64,000 nt of DNA, taken from Gymnopilus junonius (Eukaryota > Basidiomycota > Agaricomycetes > Agaricales > Galerinaceae). Within the stretch, counting starts at the first letter, position 1. The number at the start of each line of letters is the position of its first letter. Below, piece after piece: positions 62,228 through 64,000 of the stretch. The notes beneath the pieces were generated by a model. It saw nothing but the letters and a program-made list of their open reading frames with translations. It was not told the DNA's origin and searched no databases. The DNA is taken from the NCBI GenBank assembly GCA_015501075.1, contig JADNYJ010000060.1, positions 152,216-216,215 of the forward strand, read 5' to 3'. A program made the position numbers and the translations under genes.

Positions 62228-62688
62228 TTAAACGGAAACCGATACCTTGCTGACAGTGACAACGGCTAAGCCGAGCGCTGACTTGTCTGCTAATTCTTGC
62301 TTTCTTCTTATTTCTTCGTTCAATCCTTGCCCTTTTTCTTCTTCTTTCAGGCGCAGGTCAGTCGCCTGCAGCAGCAAGTCTGCGTTCCACTCCTTTTTTT
62401 TTTCCTCGTTCGCCTTCATTTGTCTCGACAACTCTTTTAATTCAGCGTCGGGCAAAGCTTTATCAAATTTCAAGGCAGGAAATTTCGGACAACTCGCGAA
62501 ACCAAAGCTGAGGATGCCCTATTGCCTCGGAATACATTGACACCCCCCATCGACTTCGCCAATCGCAACGGTATTCGGGCGCAGTAAATGGGATCTATTT
62601 GCCTTTCATCGGCTTCAATCCTACGCTGCGCCTCTTTAACACAATTAGAAAACGTACTTTTGATTATTCCTACGGCAGTGGAGGTCAT
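62228..62688 (-). CDS. Small unknown protein with charged coiled-coil C-terminus
   Basis: The start at the ATG at 62688 gives MTSTAVGIIKSTFSNCVKEA, then QRRIEADERQIDPIYCARIP and LRLAKSMGGVN. An intron with acceptor near 62510 leads to FGFASCPKFPALKFDKALPD, AELKELSRQMKANEEKKKEW, a Lys/Glu-rich helix to about 62270, and a stop at 62228 (or a further splice downstream). The product is about 130 residues, with an N-terminal Cys pair and a long charged helix. I recognise no family. It is divergent from the membrane-protein gene starting at 62857, which explains the open frames on the opposite strand. Confidence 0.5.
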
Positions 62689-62856
62689 ATTTTCGACGTC
62701 TTTGATTTTTATGCAGTGGGGTCAAGGGAGGTGGTCTTCTATTATTTCGTGTGGTTTATTCCGTCGGGGGTTACTGACATGCACGCAATCTGTTCCAGGA
62801 GGCACTTATTTATTGTAGCAGAAGGATGGTCATTTCTCGCCCTTGTACTTCTCGAA

Positions 62857-63982
62857 ATGTTTTCGGAAATTATCCCCGCTATTCAAATGAATCTCTTGGT
62901 GTTCCGCGCTTTTGACTTGGGGATAGGTTCGTCATTTAATATACCCTTACATTATACCCCGACCTTACGGAACCCTCATGTAATGCCAGGTATCGCTTCA
63001 TTTCTTCCTATATTCTTTTATACTTTCTTTCTCTTCCTTTTCGCAAGCCGCGAACTTGCCGACAAGCTTCCCAAAGGGCTACAGATTGTGGCCAGGCTAG
63101 CATTGATTCTTTTCATACCCACAATCATCATTTTCAATGAAGTCGCTTCTTTTGTCGGTGTTACCATACGTAAGTCTTCCTGCTGCGCTTCGACCTCTCT
63201 TTGATCTTCCCCCTTCCCGCCAGGTAACATACCGACCAACAGGAAAGGGCAGCTTATGACAGCCGTTGGCTTCACCAGTAAACAAGAGATACTCTGGACT
63301 TTCTTCACAAGCCTTACGCTGGCTCTTTTCACTGTCTACCAGGCAATTTTCTTTTTCTTTGCATTTCTCCGAGTCATCCAAGTCTTGTTGCACCAACGCC
63401 GCATTGAAAAGGAGGGATCTGACAAAATGCATTTCATGAATGGCATAGGATGGATGTCAGGTGGTGCCAAACTAGGCGCTTTGGAAATGGTTGTGGGGTT
63501 TGCGGGAGGGGGGTTTGGGGTATCTCTAACGCGAAGGATTTTAAGGTTGCTTTCCAGAGCCTGCTTTACTGTTGGTATCGTAAAAGGGTATGTGCCTATC
63601 AAGTTTGCCCTATGCTCCTCCTATATATACCTCCTTTTCTAGTACCGATATGCTGGAGGACTTCCAAGCAGTTCAAGGAGAGATCATCGCTGCTACCAAT
63701 CGTCGTAAAGAGTTCCGCCAATCACGTATTCGCCAATTCATCTCAAATCCTCGTCTGAGCACCTTTCGTCAACTGTCACCAACTGCAGCAGCGTTCCACG
63801 CAACCCCTAGAGCCCGGCAAATGTTTATGTCAGTGAAAAATACAACTCAGAGTCGCTCTTCCTCGCACGAAGCCCCAACGCCAGTCACCAACTTACATTA
63901 CAATCTGGTCTTCCCGGCATGGAACAATTCGTCGACATCAAGAGAAAAATACCAAGAAAAGGGTAACGGTGCAGTACAATAA
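62857..63982 (+). CDS. Multi-pass membrane protein, basidiomycete family of unknown function
   Basis: The start chosen is the ATG at 62857 (MFSEIIPAIQMNLLVFRAFD). An open frame extends upstream to 62599 but has no ATG and overlaps the opposite gene. Hydrophobic segments: MPGIASFLPIFFYTFFLFLF, LQIVARLALILFIPTIIIFN and EVASFVG, then an intron (about 63166-63230). Next come GQLMTAVGFTSKQEILWTFF, LALFTVYQAIFFFFAFLRVI, RGIGWMS-type NGIGWMSGGAKLGALEMVVG, FAGGGFGVSLTRRILRLLSR and ACFTVGIVKG. A second intron leads to EDFQAVQGEIIAATNRRKEF, IRQFISNPRLSTFRQLSP and a Ser/Thr-rich tail with TAA at 63980-63982. This plan (four or five helices, a GGGFG loop, a basic ISNPRLSTFRQL segment) recurs in agaricomycete proteins of unknown function. 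Frame intact. Confidence 0.7.
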
Positions 63983-64000
63983 TGGCACACCGAAACTGCA

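Noticed and set aside
62599..62856. Upstream extension of the membrane-protein frame
   Set aside because: No ATG in frame, and it overlaps the better-supported small gene on the minus strand; start moved to 62857.

Overview
The window is nuclear DNA from a filamentous basidiomycete, most likely an agaricomycete. Genes are dense on both strands and cut by many short (about 50-70 nt) GT-AG introns. Several families typical of mushroom genomes are present: DUF6533 membrane proteins, F-box/LRR-like proteins, aminoglycoside-phosphotransferase-like proteins, GMC oxidoreductases and NRPS-like adenylating enzymes. Gene models were read by eye from translated frames and splice signals, so exon borders are approximate unless stated.

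Layout. 1-3026 (-) is the N-terminal and central part of an SMUBP2/Hcs1-type DNA helicase that runs off the left edge. 3.3-5.6 kb (-) is a decayed NRPS-like adenylation gene. 6168-8297 (+) is an M20 amidohydrolase. 9046-11058 (-) is a triose-phosphate/nucleotide-sugar transporter. 11.06-13.58 kb is unresolved. 13584-14142 (-) is QCR8 (complex III), divergent from a 39-residue OST4 gene (14367-14486). 14.7-20.2 kb holds an LRR-like fragment, a DUF6533 membrane-protein remnant and an unrecognised gene with a nonsense codon.

The most coherent group lies in 21.1-32.8 kb. It contains GDP-mannose 4,6-dehydratase, GDP-L-fucose synthase and an SLC35C1-type GDP-fucose transporter, which together make GDP-fucose and carry it into the Golgi. 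An FAD synthase is interleaved, and the fossils of a phosphotransferase and a GMC oxidoreductase lie between the first two genes. MRE11 (32955-36064) is divergent from the transporter.

36-41.5 kb holds two LRR/F-box-like genes, an initiator tRNA-Met and a small secreted cysteine-rich protein. 41.7-43.8 kb is biotin-protein ligase, convergent with a full Argonaute gene (44202-47648, -). Two tandem ketopantoate-reductase-like genes, a Hikeshi/OPI10 gene, a large unknown gene (55470-58479), SOF1/DCAF13 (59778-61665, -), a small coiled-coil gene and a multi-pass membrane protein complete the window.

A striking quality signal is that FAD1, MRE11, BPL1, the 37 kb LRR gene and the 55-58 kb gene each need one or more one-base insertions to read through, often at short G or C runs. 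Neighbours such as GMD, GDP-fucose synthase, Argonaute, SOF1 and the PanE pair read cleanly. Because several of the broken genes are normally indispensable, assembly or consensus deletions are at least as likely as real pseudogenes.
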